From positions 639,501 through 703,500 of the forward strand of contig CANUEZ040000069.1 in the NCBI GenBank assembly GCA_948099385.1: a stretch of DNA of 64,000 bases, in the 5' to 3' direction. The notes under the pieces were generated by a model. It had not been told where the DNA came from. It worked only from the letters and a program-made list of their open reading frames with translations, and did not search any database. Source of the stretch: Fasciola hepatica (Eukaryota; Platyhelminthes; Trematoda; Plagiorchiida; Fasciolidae). The first letter of the stretch is position 1, and every line of letters starts with the position of its first letter. A program made the position numbers and the translations under genes. Below, one piece after another: positions 38,707 through 49,900 of this stretch.

Positions 38707-39018
38707 AATACTGGCACGAATGTGGAGGATACTCCTGACTTGGATAAAGAGCACAAAACTCTACGATATTCTGCCTTTGGGAAGTACACCATCCGCACAA
38801 TTAAAGTGAATTCTTTTCCGAATGCAATAATAAATGCTTATAACTCAACTTCTGTCACTAGTAGTGGTTTGCAAATTCAGTCCATCGATAAAGACACCTT
38901 TTTCCCGGTTCGAGCACCATACCAATCAATTGTGCCCGCAAAACGTGTCACTTTGATTGATAGGTTGACCCGGTTTGATAACTCATTTACAAATGGAAGG
39001 CAGCAGGATCTTTGATGT
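38707..39018 (+). CDS. Unrecognised 100-codon open frame, possible exon
   Basis: The open frame runs from just after a TAA (38704-38706) to a TGA (39016-39018) and has protein-like composition ('DTPDLDKEHKTLRYSAFGKY', then 'SGLQIQSIDKDTFFPVRAPY'). It has no ATG near its start and no good acceptor immediately upstream, although a pyrimidine-rich tract lies near 38660-38680. No domain is recognised. A minus-strand frame of similar length overlaps it, so chance is a real possibility. Confidence 0.2.
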
Positions 39019-39169
39019 GAGGCGCACTTGTGCCAAGCCAATACAAGCAAAGTGGAACTGCTGACAGATAAACATATCCGAACAGTAGCCATATTTGGCG
39101 TTAGTGCCATGGATCGCAAATTACTTCTCCTTTGTTGTGTGGTTTCATTGGCTTCTGGATCGATCACAT

Positions 39170-39515
39170 GATGACTCTAATCGGATTGACCATTGATTCG
39201 TGCTTGTTCGCTGACACGACTAGTCACACACAAGCATGCACGCACGTGCGCAAATCACCGTGACTTGACACATGCCCCGGACACCTTGCTCTGACCAATC
39301 CGAATTTGACTCTGAGCCATACGTGCTTGTTGATTCGTTGCGGCTGAGCGGCCCTGCTAGACTGCATTCGATCGCATGTACTGCTTGCGCTTGCCTATAG
39401 ATGATTCATTCCTTTGGCTGCTTGCTCGTATAAGTACGTGTTTATTGATACGCTAATAAACGGATTTGTTACGGACGGTGTTTTCCTTTTATAACGAACA
39501 CAACAGCCATGATAA
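39170..39515 (+). mobile_element. LTR-like segment (solo LTR candidate)
   Basis: This GC-richer block holds a TATA-like 'TATAAGTA' near 39429, an AATAAA near 39455, and ends in 'CGAACACAACA' near 39515. The compressed TATA/poly(A) arrangement is typical of retroelement LTRs, and the last bases resemble the putative LTR end in the array ('CGAACACA'). Clear TG start and target-site duplications could not be matched, so the boundaries are uncertain. Confidence 0.3.
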
Positions 39516-39749
39516 CTACAGTTTATCAGACGACAGATACCGCAGGTACATCATAGAAAATATTGGAGGTTCTATGCTGCTGTTTCATCCATTTCAGGAA
39601 TCATCAGCAGTGCACGTCTACTGAAACCTCAATGGAACTCGAACCCGAAATGGGCAATAACGAGCTGAACACCGAACAACCAGGTCATTTAGGCTGCCTC
39701 CTAATGACCTTTTAAATTCACCATTACACAATATAGAGCCATTCCACCA

Positions 39750-40075
39750 TTGACGACCTGAGGGTGAAATATCACTCACGGCACATGGGCTGACCTAGGG
39801 CTTTACCTTAAATAAAACCAAATTCGTAGTTTACATAAAGAGGCTCTCTAGTCTTTCAAATTGCCGAAGTTGTTTTTGTACTTTCGAGAACAATATTTCA
39901 CCGACAAAACCATTCTAGTCCCGAACAAATTTCTCGGTCTAATGGTCTTGCACGGTTGGTTATAAGGGATGAGGTTTGGCAATGTTGAATGTGCCAGGTC
40001 TAATCCCGAGCCCATTCGACCTTTTACACTCGGTGAACATTCAGCTTACCAGGATATTTTGCATTGTGTCTAACT
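39750..40075 (+). mobile_element. Short non-LTR reverse-transcriptase fragment, plus strand
   Basis: The plus strand reads 'FTLNKTKFVVYIKR' (the RT box with the conserved LxxxKTxF pattern that follows the YADD palm motif). After a frame change come 'PNKFLGLMV' (the hLGh box) and 'QLTRIFCIV' near the end. Stops and frameshifts interrupt it. Only this roughly 320-bp piece is visible. It meets the 3' end of the opposite-strand element at 40070 almost exactly and is a different family, because that element has its own copy of this RT region. Confidence 0.55.
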
Positions 40076-40683
40076 GATAACTATTATATAACAAGACTGC
40101 CGAGAAATTTGGCCTATGCCCGTTCCCGGTTTGTGAGGATTCGGACGAGATAAGGAACCGTAGAGTTCTGTAAATGTTAATTCAAGAGGGTATGGATCGA
40201 AAGGATGAACGTGTAGATAAAGAGATAGATCACTGTGTAGAGGATGAACTCTATCCACAATGATCTTGTGAGCGAACGTTTCACATGCTGCCAGGAGTAA
40301 TTCGCACAGCTCGGAGGATAATTCGGTTAAGGGTGTGACAAATACCCGACTTATAATGAATAGATCTCGACGAATAACTTTAGGGTCTTTCTTCATTGGG
40401 CCAGGAAAAATAGCCGAGGGACAGGAAAACACATTGATAAGCGAATAGGGAAATAGTACTTTGTTTCAAATTGGAATACCTTAGCTTTCATACTTGGTAA
40501 GATAGCCAGCTGGAAGTGTCCACACAGTTTAAAATGTGAGACGATCACTTTAAATTTTCATCGATATCTCCTCATTTTCAACAGAACCAAATCTAGATAG
40601 TGGTTCTGAGGAAAGGACAGATGAATCAAAAGGATAAGCCGATCGAGAAAAGTCAACTATGCATTCAAAGTATTTGGACAAGT

Positions 40684-41432
40684 TTAAAAGTAAACCGGAT
40701 TGAGCCGATAAATCCGAATATGAGGCAGATTAGTGAAAAGGTTGTAGGAATCCTGGGTAACGTAAATAGCTTGACAAAGATCCACATCAACGGCATATTC
40801 AAATGAATATGCCGCAGGATTGGATGGAAGGTCACTAATGTAGGCGCAAAATAAATAGGGGGAAGTGACAGTTAATTGAAGCTCTCCCGAATGGTTCACC
40901 AAGGGTTTGGAAGTTGTGAAACCTTGTCCTGTGCATTGAGTTCTGTTGGTAAACGAATGAGACAACCATGGTAATATTAAAGTGGGACAACCGAAAACTC
41001 CTAGTTTATGAGGGAGGAACGACTGCGGAATAGAATCATAATTGGATGAGTAGTTTTGGAAAGTGCACCTCACAGAGTTCGCTGATCCAACCGCGGATTT
41101 CAATACATGATGGACTAAGGAAACGATAGCACCCATAGTGGACCTGTTCGAATTATAGGCAAACTGTAACGGGTCATCGGGCAAGTTTGGAAAAGAATTT
41201 AAACGTCGAAGAATGGCACACTCTGTGAGCATAATACCGGATGAAGTTAGAGCCACACAATGAAAGCATTTGGCTTTGATACCGGAATTACAAGATTATG
41301 GCATGTAACCAGTGGTAGCTGCTTTCCAGTATTCGGGGATAGAAAACGAACAAAAAAGGTTCGTTGGAGAGGGAAGTAAATACATCGGTCATAGCAATAG
41401 CACCATGTCTCAAAAGTGATGATCATAAACAA
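40684..41432 (-). pseudogene. Reverse transcriptase core of the non-LTR element, catalytically dead
   Basis: The 190-codon frame 40684-41256 has 'PDDPLQFAYNSNRST', 'SVRCTFQNYSSNYDSIP' (the first catalytic Asp box, with Asp replaced by Gln-Asn), 'GELQLTVTSPYLFCAYISDL' (the PQGxxxSPxLF box, altered) and 'FEYAVDVDL' (the YADD box reading YAVD). The fingers start in another frame at 41432. Loss of at least two catalytic aspartates means that it cannot polymerise. Confidence 0.85.
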
Positions 41433-42103
41433 TCAAGACCAATGCCTGAGTAATTTCGGAACTACGAAATGGCTCTAGTACCTCGCTAGAGTAAGGATTT
41501 ACGTGCATCTCATCTGAAATGAATGCAATCGGACAGTCATTTGATGGGTGGGTGTTCATAAAGTCAGCGTCAGCACCAAATCACATTTGTTCCGATGTAT
41601 CTACATAAATAAATTGAGGGTCTTGCCATAATCGGTTGCTGTTGTTACTACATAGGAACCGACTGGCATACCACGACTCAGAGCATTTCATTTATTTTTC
41701 ATTCAAAGAGAAATGTATCTTACTTTCGAATAATCCCAGGCTTTATAGAAATGTTCCTTTCGTCTTGCAAGGGATTTCAGCATCAGAGAAGTGACACAAC
41801 CGTTAGAGAAAAACAGGGTTTCTAGGAGGCGGCTGCAGCGGTCATTATTGACATCACTTCATATTGTTTTATTGCATCTGCATGTTTACGTACATGACGA
41901 TTGCGCAGAATACGAGTTTGCATGTGTGTTCTTTCAGCGGGTGTTCTTGGTCCCCAATTACGCGTAGTTCGGGCAGGAGCTATATTGCGTTCACTGTGGG
42001 TAATGCGAATACTCAGGCCTATTTTTTCATTATCAAAGCGGCACATGTCGGAAACTGATTAGACCGTCTCTACGAAACATTTGACGTTGCCACTTAGTCA
42101 GGA

Positions 42104-42438
42104 CTAGAAAGAAAACCAGGAAGATGCATGAAAATCGATTTCGAGAAGAACGTTATTATTTGGAAAGTTCTGGAGACGGACTTTTATTTGGCTGGTTTGC
42201 CTGAAAGGATGAAAAGCAAATCGGGAATAAATCTTAGGCCTCAACAGAAGCAGACAGTGGTCACTTGCTGAGACAAGTGCACACAACTTAAAAGAGAATA
42301 ATTCAGGATTACTGGCGATAGTCCTGTCCAAAGTTGTTCAGAGTTGCCTCCGGTTATATAAGCACAAAAATCAGTTAAATCAAACGCACTGTGGGGTCGA
42401 GTTGAAGCATGACTGAAATTGCCTACCACGACGTGCAA
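42104..42438 (-). pseudogene. APE-type endonuclease 3' part of the non-LTR element
   Basis: One frame (42241-42438) begins 'MHVVVGNFSH', matching the family's VVGDFN box with Asp changed to Asn. A second frame (42104-42331) carries 'LVSASDHCLLL', the SDH box that supplies the catalytic His. The two frames overlap, showing a frameshift between the boxes. The N-terminal half of the nuclease is absent. Confidence 0.65.
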
Positions 42439-42440
42439 AC

Positions 42441-43774
42441 TGCCATCTAACTAGGATAAGTGGATTGCATTTGTATCCGATCCTCTTCATCTCCCGTGTG
42501 TTTATTTGTTTTTTCCACTCCTACTGTGTCATACACTTCTAGCCTTGTATCTATGACAGTATAAAGCGATGTTTTCCTTGTATTTTACTCATATTTGTGT
42601 ACAGTCCATCCGATGGCTTCACCTGACCGCTCATCTATAAACCCTATTTTCCAAGTACAGTTCGTCATTGTTATTATTTGTTTACTATCATCCCCACTCA
42701 CGTGTTTCTACCATTCCTTTCATACTGTCTCTCCCTTATTGTCGTGTTTGCAGAACCGAGCTATTCTATGTATCCATCTATTTATCTTGTTGTTTTGGCT
42801 TAGTACTTAAACCCGGTATTCAACCTACGTGATCACCAACTGGCTTTCTGTTTTCTTGACTAACTGAACAAAACTCAGTTATTCACCTGTTTTTTTACGG
42901 CAATCTGATTAGATCTATGCACTGTTTCTCGTATCCTTGATTGACCCATTCGCGGGGCCCATTTTACCGTGTTGCTAACCACCGGACTGTTGTCCCTGTC
43001 TACTTCGTTGGCGTTAAATTCGGAAGGCCCATTGCACTATTAGGGATAACCAGTAACCCCATCCTGATACTTGGAAGGGAGATCTTCTTAAGGTCCCAAT
43101 AGATCGGGCATGGTAACAAGTCAGACAACCATAGAATACAGTCTACCACCAAATACATTGGTAACCATAGCTCTTATCTTCTGTGTTGTGTGTTCAATGA
43201 AAAATTGTATTGTTCTTTTGTTGGGGCTATCTTCGCTCTCCTTTATCCCAACCCATCTCTTTGTTCCTCATGAACTATAAAGCCACGAAACAGTTGGTCA
43301 TGTCAGGGTTTGGAGATAAATAACCTCGGGGTGATCGATGATCAATCAATACTTGAGGCACGTTGTAGAAGAAATTCAGATTTCTGATGTGTTTCTAAAT
43401 CGCGAATCATCCTACGAACGACGGTCCGAGTGATACTCGGCTGCTTGTTAATTTCAGTTTCAAGGAATAGGGGAGTATGTTGTGGTAACCAAGATTACGA
43501 AATTTCACTTGTTTGGATTATATTAAAGTGCTGATAAAAGCAATCGTAGGTAACACAGATGCTACAAATTTTGTTTGGTGAGGATAGTATTAACAAAGGG
43601 ACTTATTATCATTACAATGAAGCTTCGAAAGCAAATAGATGGCTTTTCGTGGTGAGGCCGAGTAATAGAATGAAATGCGCTCAGATCGCTGTCATGTGAT
43701 GTAGTAGTGTGCATGGGGACTGATACACAACCAACTATGGGGAATGTAACAGAACCAGAGTAATTTCAAGCCCA

Positions 43775-43777
<3 letters not shown>
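42441..43777. other. Unassigned sequence, partly pyrimidine-rich
   Basis: 42480-42960 is C/T-rich on the plus strand. No ORF with a motif and no continuation of the endonuclease is seen. Nothing else is supported up to the AT microsatellite. Confidence 0.4.

Positions 43778-43822
<45 letters not shown>
43778..43822. repeat. (AT)n microsatellite, about 45 bp
   Basis: Uninterrupted AT dinucleotides, followed by an imperfect extension (tacgtagatacatacatg) to about 43850. It adjoins a tRNA-like sequence on its right. Confidence 0.95.
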
Positions 43823-43823
<1 letters not shown>

Positions 43824-43849
43824 GTAGATACATACATGTATATATAATG

Positions 43850-43925
43850 ATATGCTTTCACAGCGACAGGTGCTATACGGGCTGAGCTATCGCGCTGCGG
43901 CTAATGGTCTGTGAACTACATGTAT
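43850..43925 (-). repeat. tRNA-like SINE head adjoining the AT microsatellite
   Basis: The minus strand has 'GCGCGATAGCTCAGCCCG', a good Pol III box A, at 43879-43896. Its 3' side runs straight into the (AT)n tract, as SINE tails often do. No convincing box B is seen, so this is a tentative SINE relic. Confidence 0.3.
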
Positions 43926-44534
43926 CAGCATAAGGGGTGGTGCAAAACCATTATACCAGTAGTACACAACATCTGTCCTGAATTTATTTCTGGGGTCGAA
44001 CAACACACGGCTGAATGAGATCTAGTGAGTTACTGACACTGGGATATTTTGGGATTCAGAAAAGGTAGGTGGATTTTCCACTATGAAAGATCCAGGTTCT
44101 CGTGCCGATAATACTTTCCATTCAGATCTTTGAAACTGGCAATGCTTAGAAGAGGCATTGCCCACTGCTCTACGTCTTTTAATTTCCTAACACGCCCATG
44201 CATCCCGGACTGGCTTATTATTATTCACACTCTTATTCAAGTCCGCCGACCAATTACAAGGTTCCAAAACATCTGCGCCTCTTTGATGAGATACTGGAGG
44301 TGAAAGACTAAAGCATGCGTATGAAATACTTTTAACCAGTGGTTGATGCCTACAAACACCAAATGCATTTCATCATGAAATAAAGACAAATCTATGATTT
44401 TTGTCCGTTTTTGTTCCCTAAGGAAGAAGTTGGTTCTCTTCGCAGCCGAGAAAATTTTGGTGTGTATCTGAAGAAACGATGCTTCGCGTGATATGTTATA
44501 GTAAAGTGTTTTTGTTCGGTTACTCAGGGTCGTC

Positions 44535-44629
44535 GGAAAAGATGGTAGTCAGTCGACCTTTCGGTTGTTAACGGGTCTCCAGAAAGGTTATCCACCATAA
44601 CCGAAGCGTTGACTGACAACCGTCTTTCC
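44535..44629. repeat. Imperfect inverted repeat, about 33-bp arms
   Basis: Arm 44535-44568 (ggaaaagatggtagtcagtc...) pairs with 44597-44629 (reverse complement ggaaagacggttgtcagtca...), with about 26 of 33 positions matching across a 28-nt centre. It could be a palindromic transposon relic or a stem-loop. Confidence 0.55.
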
Positions 44630-44810
44630 TGGCATAGCTGTTACCAAACAATAAACACTCACTTATAATTGTCATCTACTTGCTGCGCAGAAAACTAGGC
44701 ACTGTTGAAGAGTACCAGTACTGTTGTATTCGTAATCTGTACCAGCGGAACACACATCTTTGCACTCCAGTTATTTATAAGAATTTAAGTGTAACAAGAT
44801 TGCTGCTAAC

Positions 44811-44860
44811 GAGTAAGCCACAGGCAAGCACGTGAGTAAGCAAGTAAATCAGTGAGCAAG
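44811..44860 (+). repeat. Degenerate short tandem repeat (gtaagcaa-like)
   Basis: Variants of gtaagc/gtgagcaag recur about five times (gagtaagcca, gcaagcacgt, gagtaagcaa, gtaaatca, gtgagcaag). It is imperfect and short. Confidence 0.45.
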
Positions 44861-45057
44861 AGAATGAAACCGCTGAACTACATCAGCTTTCTTGTTCAAT
44901 CAATTAGGTCAAACGTCACAAGATCGACAGTCAATATTGAAAGGTGAAGGAAAATCAGTACCAAACAGGCAAATGATCATACATGAGAGGAATGTTGACC
45001 GGATGTTCGAGTAGTACAGAGGAATTTAACCAGACACAAAGAATACTTCATTGCACA

Positions 45058-45128
45058 TCTTTCAAATGGTAGAGCGGTTAACAACAAGCGGCACTTCAGG
45101 TTAGAAACTCTAAAGTGCAGAGTTGGAG
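45058..45128 (+). repeat. tRNA-like sequence, plus strand
   Basis: A box-A-like 'TGGTAGAGCGGTTA' is followed by a perfect 6-bp stem (gcactt...aagtgc) and a box-B-like 'GAGTTGGAGCC'. It is probably part of a composite SINE-like repeat with the minus-strand tRNA-like piece at 45236-45310. Confidence 0.3.
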
Positions 45129-45235
45129 CCAAAATTTCAACTGAGGTAGGAATATTTATAAATATTCTTTGCAACGAAATGCAACTATTCAGGAAAGGGG
45201 CCGCGCCCAATGAAAGGCTGCCAAATGGGGAAGTG

Positions 45236-45310
45236 ACCGAGGGTAGCGGGAATCGAACACGTGTTGTTGGTATCCAAAGTCCACGAGGATAGCTGGCTGA
45301 CTACCGCCGG
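45236..45310 (-). repeat. tRNA-like sequence, minus strand
   Basis: The minus strand reads 'GTGTTCGATTCCCGC' (box B) downstream of a box-A-like 'GTCAGCCAGCT' and an anticodon-arm-like segment. The T-stem and acceptor stem do not pair, so it is a relic or SINE rather than a tRNA gene. Confidence 0.35.
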
Positions 45311-45836
45311 TCTTAATTTTACACTACACGGATAGATTTGTGAGCACCAACTTTCCCAGTCACTTCAGGAGGAGGACACGGATTTACCTAATTATGCTTT
45401 CGTGATTTCTAATCTTCATGTGGAAGGGGAAGTTCAGCGATGTAAAAAGCGATATAGAGCACTATCTTCTACAAAATTTCAACATACATGCTCACTGTGA
45501 TATTTATAAGGTAAAGAAAGCAGGTAACGTGTTTATGCTTGGCAATTCCGTCCTCCGGGTAATGAAAATATATACATAGGGAGTTTTACCATTTTTATAA
45601 CTGACTGCCTATCGGGGCCGGTGTTTTAGCGAATCTCATCTATCAGTTATCTGTCCTCGTCTCCTCCACGACTGTCCGCTCCTTTATTTTCTCGTGTTCG
45701 ACAAGCCATATAGTTGGAACGGAAAGGCGGTTTCCTCGAAATATCAAGGAATACAAGCTGGAACCAGGAAAGTATGCTAAAATACGATCCTCGAGCATTT
45801 TGGTGTTTCAGACCATCAAGGAGACGAAACGGAATG

Positions 45837-45868
45837 GAATGTATTAAACTTGGAACGTATTAAACTCG
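45837..45868 (+). repeat. 16-bp tandem duplication
   Basis: ggaatgtattaaactt (45837-45852) is followed directly by ggaacgtattaaactc (45853-45868), with two mismatches. Confidence 0.8.
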
Positions 45869-46904
45869 ACTCGTCATGGCAATTGACGAAAGCTAAAACA
45901 GCTGCCTTTTGGCTTTCCAATGCTTGGCTGTGTATTTAAAAGCTGTAATTCAAGTTACTCCAACTGATCTGCAATAGACCCAACGTTACTCTACGAGTGG
46001 GATATGACACATCGTGACTTGGTGACGTAGCACAAGAGACTAAACCCATATCATCCATATCCCTTTTCAACTGCAAGCTTTTTCATTCAGCAATTGCTCA
46101 GTTTAATACATTGTCAAAAATGAATCCTCCCTCTGCTTACCATCCGTTATCTGCAAATAGTCAAAAACACCCGATTTACGTAGGCTTATGTATGAGAGAA
46201 TAATATTAACACAAACGGTCTTTTTCACCAATTACATTCTTTATCAGATTACCACATCTAAGCATAGTATCACCGGATGAAATTCACCGCAATTTACCTT
46301 CCAGACCAACTAATAATGTGAGTTCCATTCACACGAACCATAATAGCGATGGTCTAATATAATAATCCGCACAAAGTAAGACATTCTTCTGGGAGCTCAG
46401 GTTACATTATCTTTGATCTTTCAAATGTTTATACGCACATGGGTAATTGTTCTATTTCTCTCTTTGATTATTAATCTGTCGTGCCCACATTCAATAGGAC
46501 CGAAAGCGTTTATCTCCACCAGGCGTCCAGTTCTCATCTAGGATTCAAATGAAAGAATTAAAAATAAATGAGTATCAAAATATTGACAAGATTATGTTAA
46601 CTGTGCGTGTGAATCTAGTTTGTCATGACCCAAAAGCATAACTGGTCATTCGTCTCTGATCATATTTTATGATATCAACGATAGTTTCTACACCCAGTCA
46701 GTAAGAAAACGATATTCGCCACTTCCACTATAAACATTTTAAAGCATCTCCTGATGAAACAATATCAGTATTGGTTGAACTTCTATGACAGCGTGGTGAC
46801 CTTTATGGCAATCCATGCATTTTTTCTGCTCTGCCACTTTGCCCTGACTGGAAGAAGTACAAAATACCATCTGACCTGAATTTGAACTTTTTCCTCATCT
46901 CTCA

Positions 46905-46921
46905 ATATATATATATATATA
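46905..46921. repeat. Short (AT)n microsatellite
   Basis: 17 bp of uninterrupted AT repeat. Confidence 0.9.
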
Positions 46922-49900
46922 CTTAATCTTCTGTTTTTAGAATACATATCTATGGAAGCTTTTTGTGATTTATCCAACAATTAGTGCTCTTAATCAACAT
47001 GAAATATCAAACAAGACCTGCCGCAAAAATCCAAAGTTGTGAACCTTCGCATTTCTACTCTGGTCGCCTTTATGGAGGTGCCGAGAAAATTCAGTCCTGA
47101 TGGATCCCTTCAATAATGTTGCGATAACGAATAAGCTGTTAGAGAAAAGCACCAGGGTGAAATTAATACAGTTATTGTCATCGGTAGGACTTGTTCCAGA
47201 CTGCACAAAACCTAGAAGCTCCGGAATAGGCAGGAATTTCTCTTGAAATTCCTCGATGTGCTGACAAACCTATTTCTATTGAAATCTTTAAAGGAGACAC
47301 TTATCTAAATAATAATATATAAACTGTTGGTAATTATCATTGCTTCATGGTTATTATCATTATTATTAATAATTGCTGATACTGATAATTAATGATTTTG
47401 ATCCTGTCAACCTGCTTTATCTCGCTTTGGTAAGGTTAGGATTTAAATGCTCAAATAATCTCATCATGGCAATCAAGTTAACACATATTCGACTATCCGC
47501 AGTGCAGTGCATAAACATTCTAAAAGAGTGCAAACACTCATCAGCTTTAAGTGTTCCACTGATCTTACCTTATTACCTTATTAAAGTTAAATTTGATCTA
47601 AATACCAAGAACAAATTTTCAAGTCTTCACAATCGATCATGTGTAAACCAAACACATTTTCATGTATTCCCCTATTCAAATATACTTTCTATTTGACTGA
47701 GGAACTAATGTTGATAAGTAGCTTCATATAGACAGTTTTGGGAGTACAAGCCGTTCTTTAACACCTATGCAGTAAAGCCGAAACTACCGTAATGTGTTTA
47801 CTTCACGAAACACCATTCGAAGTTTACCCATAGAATCAGAATGTACAGTTGCATCAATAAATGTCTGAGCTCGAATTCGGAAATCGATTTCATCGAATGA
47901 AATGACTACATATTAATCAGTCAGAGAATCAACAAATTCTGACTGCTTAAGCAGCAGAGTTTTATTCCCAAAATCAGGAATTATTCCATCGGTATTCATA
48001 CGGGTGTATTTGCTGATAATATTAGAGAGAGAAAAATATTTACGAGTTAAATATATGGGATACTAAGGCTTAGTTATTCAAATGAGGCCACAGAAGTACA
48101 CAAAAGGGTCTACACAATGAGTGCGACGGTTTCTCAGTGGTTCCAAATTATTACTGTAATGGGAAACCAAAGGAAGATTTGAGGCATCCCCGCAGACGAA
48201 CCAATCCTTCCAGTTCTCGAAATTATAAAAGAAACTTTGCTGGGCGCGAGGAAGATATGGAACATTATCTCAGTAGAGAAATAAGTAGAGAAACAGACAC
48301 AATAATAAATTACTAGTCATCTAATTGAACAGAACCGCTTTTGAAATATGTCGAAGAAAAGTGGTTATACTGAAGTTGATTTGAAACAGAAAAAGGATTA
48401 TTGAAAGCTTCCTTTTTCTTGTACGAAGAACGTATTGCCGGATTATGACAGTATAGATCGCATGCTAACTAGTAGACGCCGCAAGCAGCCGCAACACTGA
48501 ATCAAATTTAGTCGCCGTTTTGGAGAATAGGTTTTAAAGGGAGACTAATGAATGATTACAAGAGTGTCATAAAACCCAAAAAATAGATGGTTTTTTAATT
48601 TGAACATGGTGATCGTTATCTTACTTGAAATGGAAAGCTCTAAGAGTTCATTGGTTTGATTTGGAGAAGTGAAGCCTACCTATAACTTGATGTCTTGATA
48701 ACAGATCTCTCGAGCGCAAGATCTGTACACAGCAAAAATCTACATTCAAAGTACCCTTTACTGGTAACCACTGTCAAACAACCCCATTTTATGGAAAAAA
48801 CCAGAAAGATTTTTCTTTTTAGTTTTAGCGAGTTACTCCAAAAAGTGGTTCATAATTCTCAAAACTGAAGTGAGACCTATCTACTGCGAATTTCAGTTTC
48901 TGATTCTAATCTTTCAGTAACAAAAAAGGATATGTGACAAAGAATTTACAAAATTCTAGAGCGATTCATCAGTAGGTTGCGGAAACCATAGAAATCGTGC
49001 AGAGAATTATCGGATGTGCAGAACAACCGGGCCTACACTGGGGTAAACAGCGGTGCGCCAAACACTTAGATTTCAGACAATCCATGGCAGATCCTAGATG
49101 TTCGCTGAGGAACAAAGCTACACGTTAAGATACTTTTTTGTTGATAAATTTCTAACCATAACCACCAGTCACCCAGATGGTGATCCAATTCTTTAATAGA
49201 CGACTATTTCTTCTGGACTTTAGGAAATTAGTGTCATTTGAAATTCTTTAGTTCTGTTTATATCCACCAAGCTGGTTACGCTAATTTCGTACATATCCGC
49301 TCAACAACAAAAACTCGGTAAACCTGCGCTCGGGTTTCTGCTGTATCTCGGATTCCATGAGCCGCCGAGTCAGGATATGCCAACCCAAACAAAAAAAACA
49401 TGGACTGCCTGACACAAGCCAGCCACAATATCCAGTGATACCAAACACCTACTTATAGGATGTGTTTCAGATTTTCGGTTCTGGTAGTCGATCCCTCGGT
49501 GAGTGTTCGTGTTGTTGATGTGTTTACTTCGAGGATGCAAAATAAAAAACAATATATTTGAATGAGCTGAAATTTCATTTTTATTTATTTCAGTGTCGCG
49601 CTTTCTGAATAATTCACTATAAACCTGCCGTGGATATTAGAAAGTTCGATCTGAATGCAAGTTTCTTGTGACTTTCAGGTTTTTAGTACAGTTGTTCAAA
49701 CCAAATCCGTGATAGCAAGTGGAACTGGCGCATATCTCAAATTTTCCACGGATAACGAATCATGAAATTATACTCCAGGTAGGTGGCAAGTTTGTACACG
49801 ACTAAGAACGAACCAAGTTTCAACTATTTTCTTATTTGATGCCACTGATTGCTATATGGTGTTTGTAAATAAATGGCTGTTCCATTATTAATCCGGCAAC

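Larger units (their letters stand above)
40070..42440 (-). mobile_element. Degenerate non-LTR retrotransposon (endonuclease-RT), minus strand
   Basis: About 2.4 kb read right to left gives the standard order of an APE-type non-LTR element: endonuclease 3' part (42438-42104), linker (about 42046-41450, 'ILRNRHVRKHADAIKQYEV' then 'SSEVLEPFRSSEITQAL'), RT (41432-40684), the segment after the palm (40683-40433, 'DFSRSAYPFDSSVLSSEPL') and the C-terminal domain (40432-40070). Several frameshifts and stops occur, and the catalytic boxes are altered. The 5' end of the endonuclease is missing, consistent with 5' truncation. The CR1/Jockey-group placement is inferred from motif style. Confidence 0.85.
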
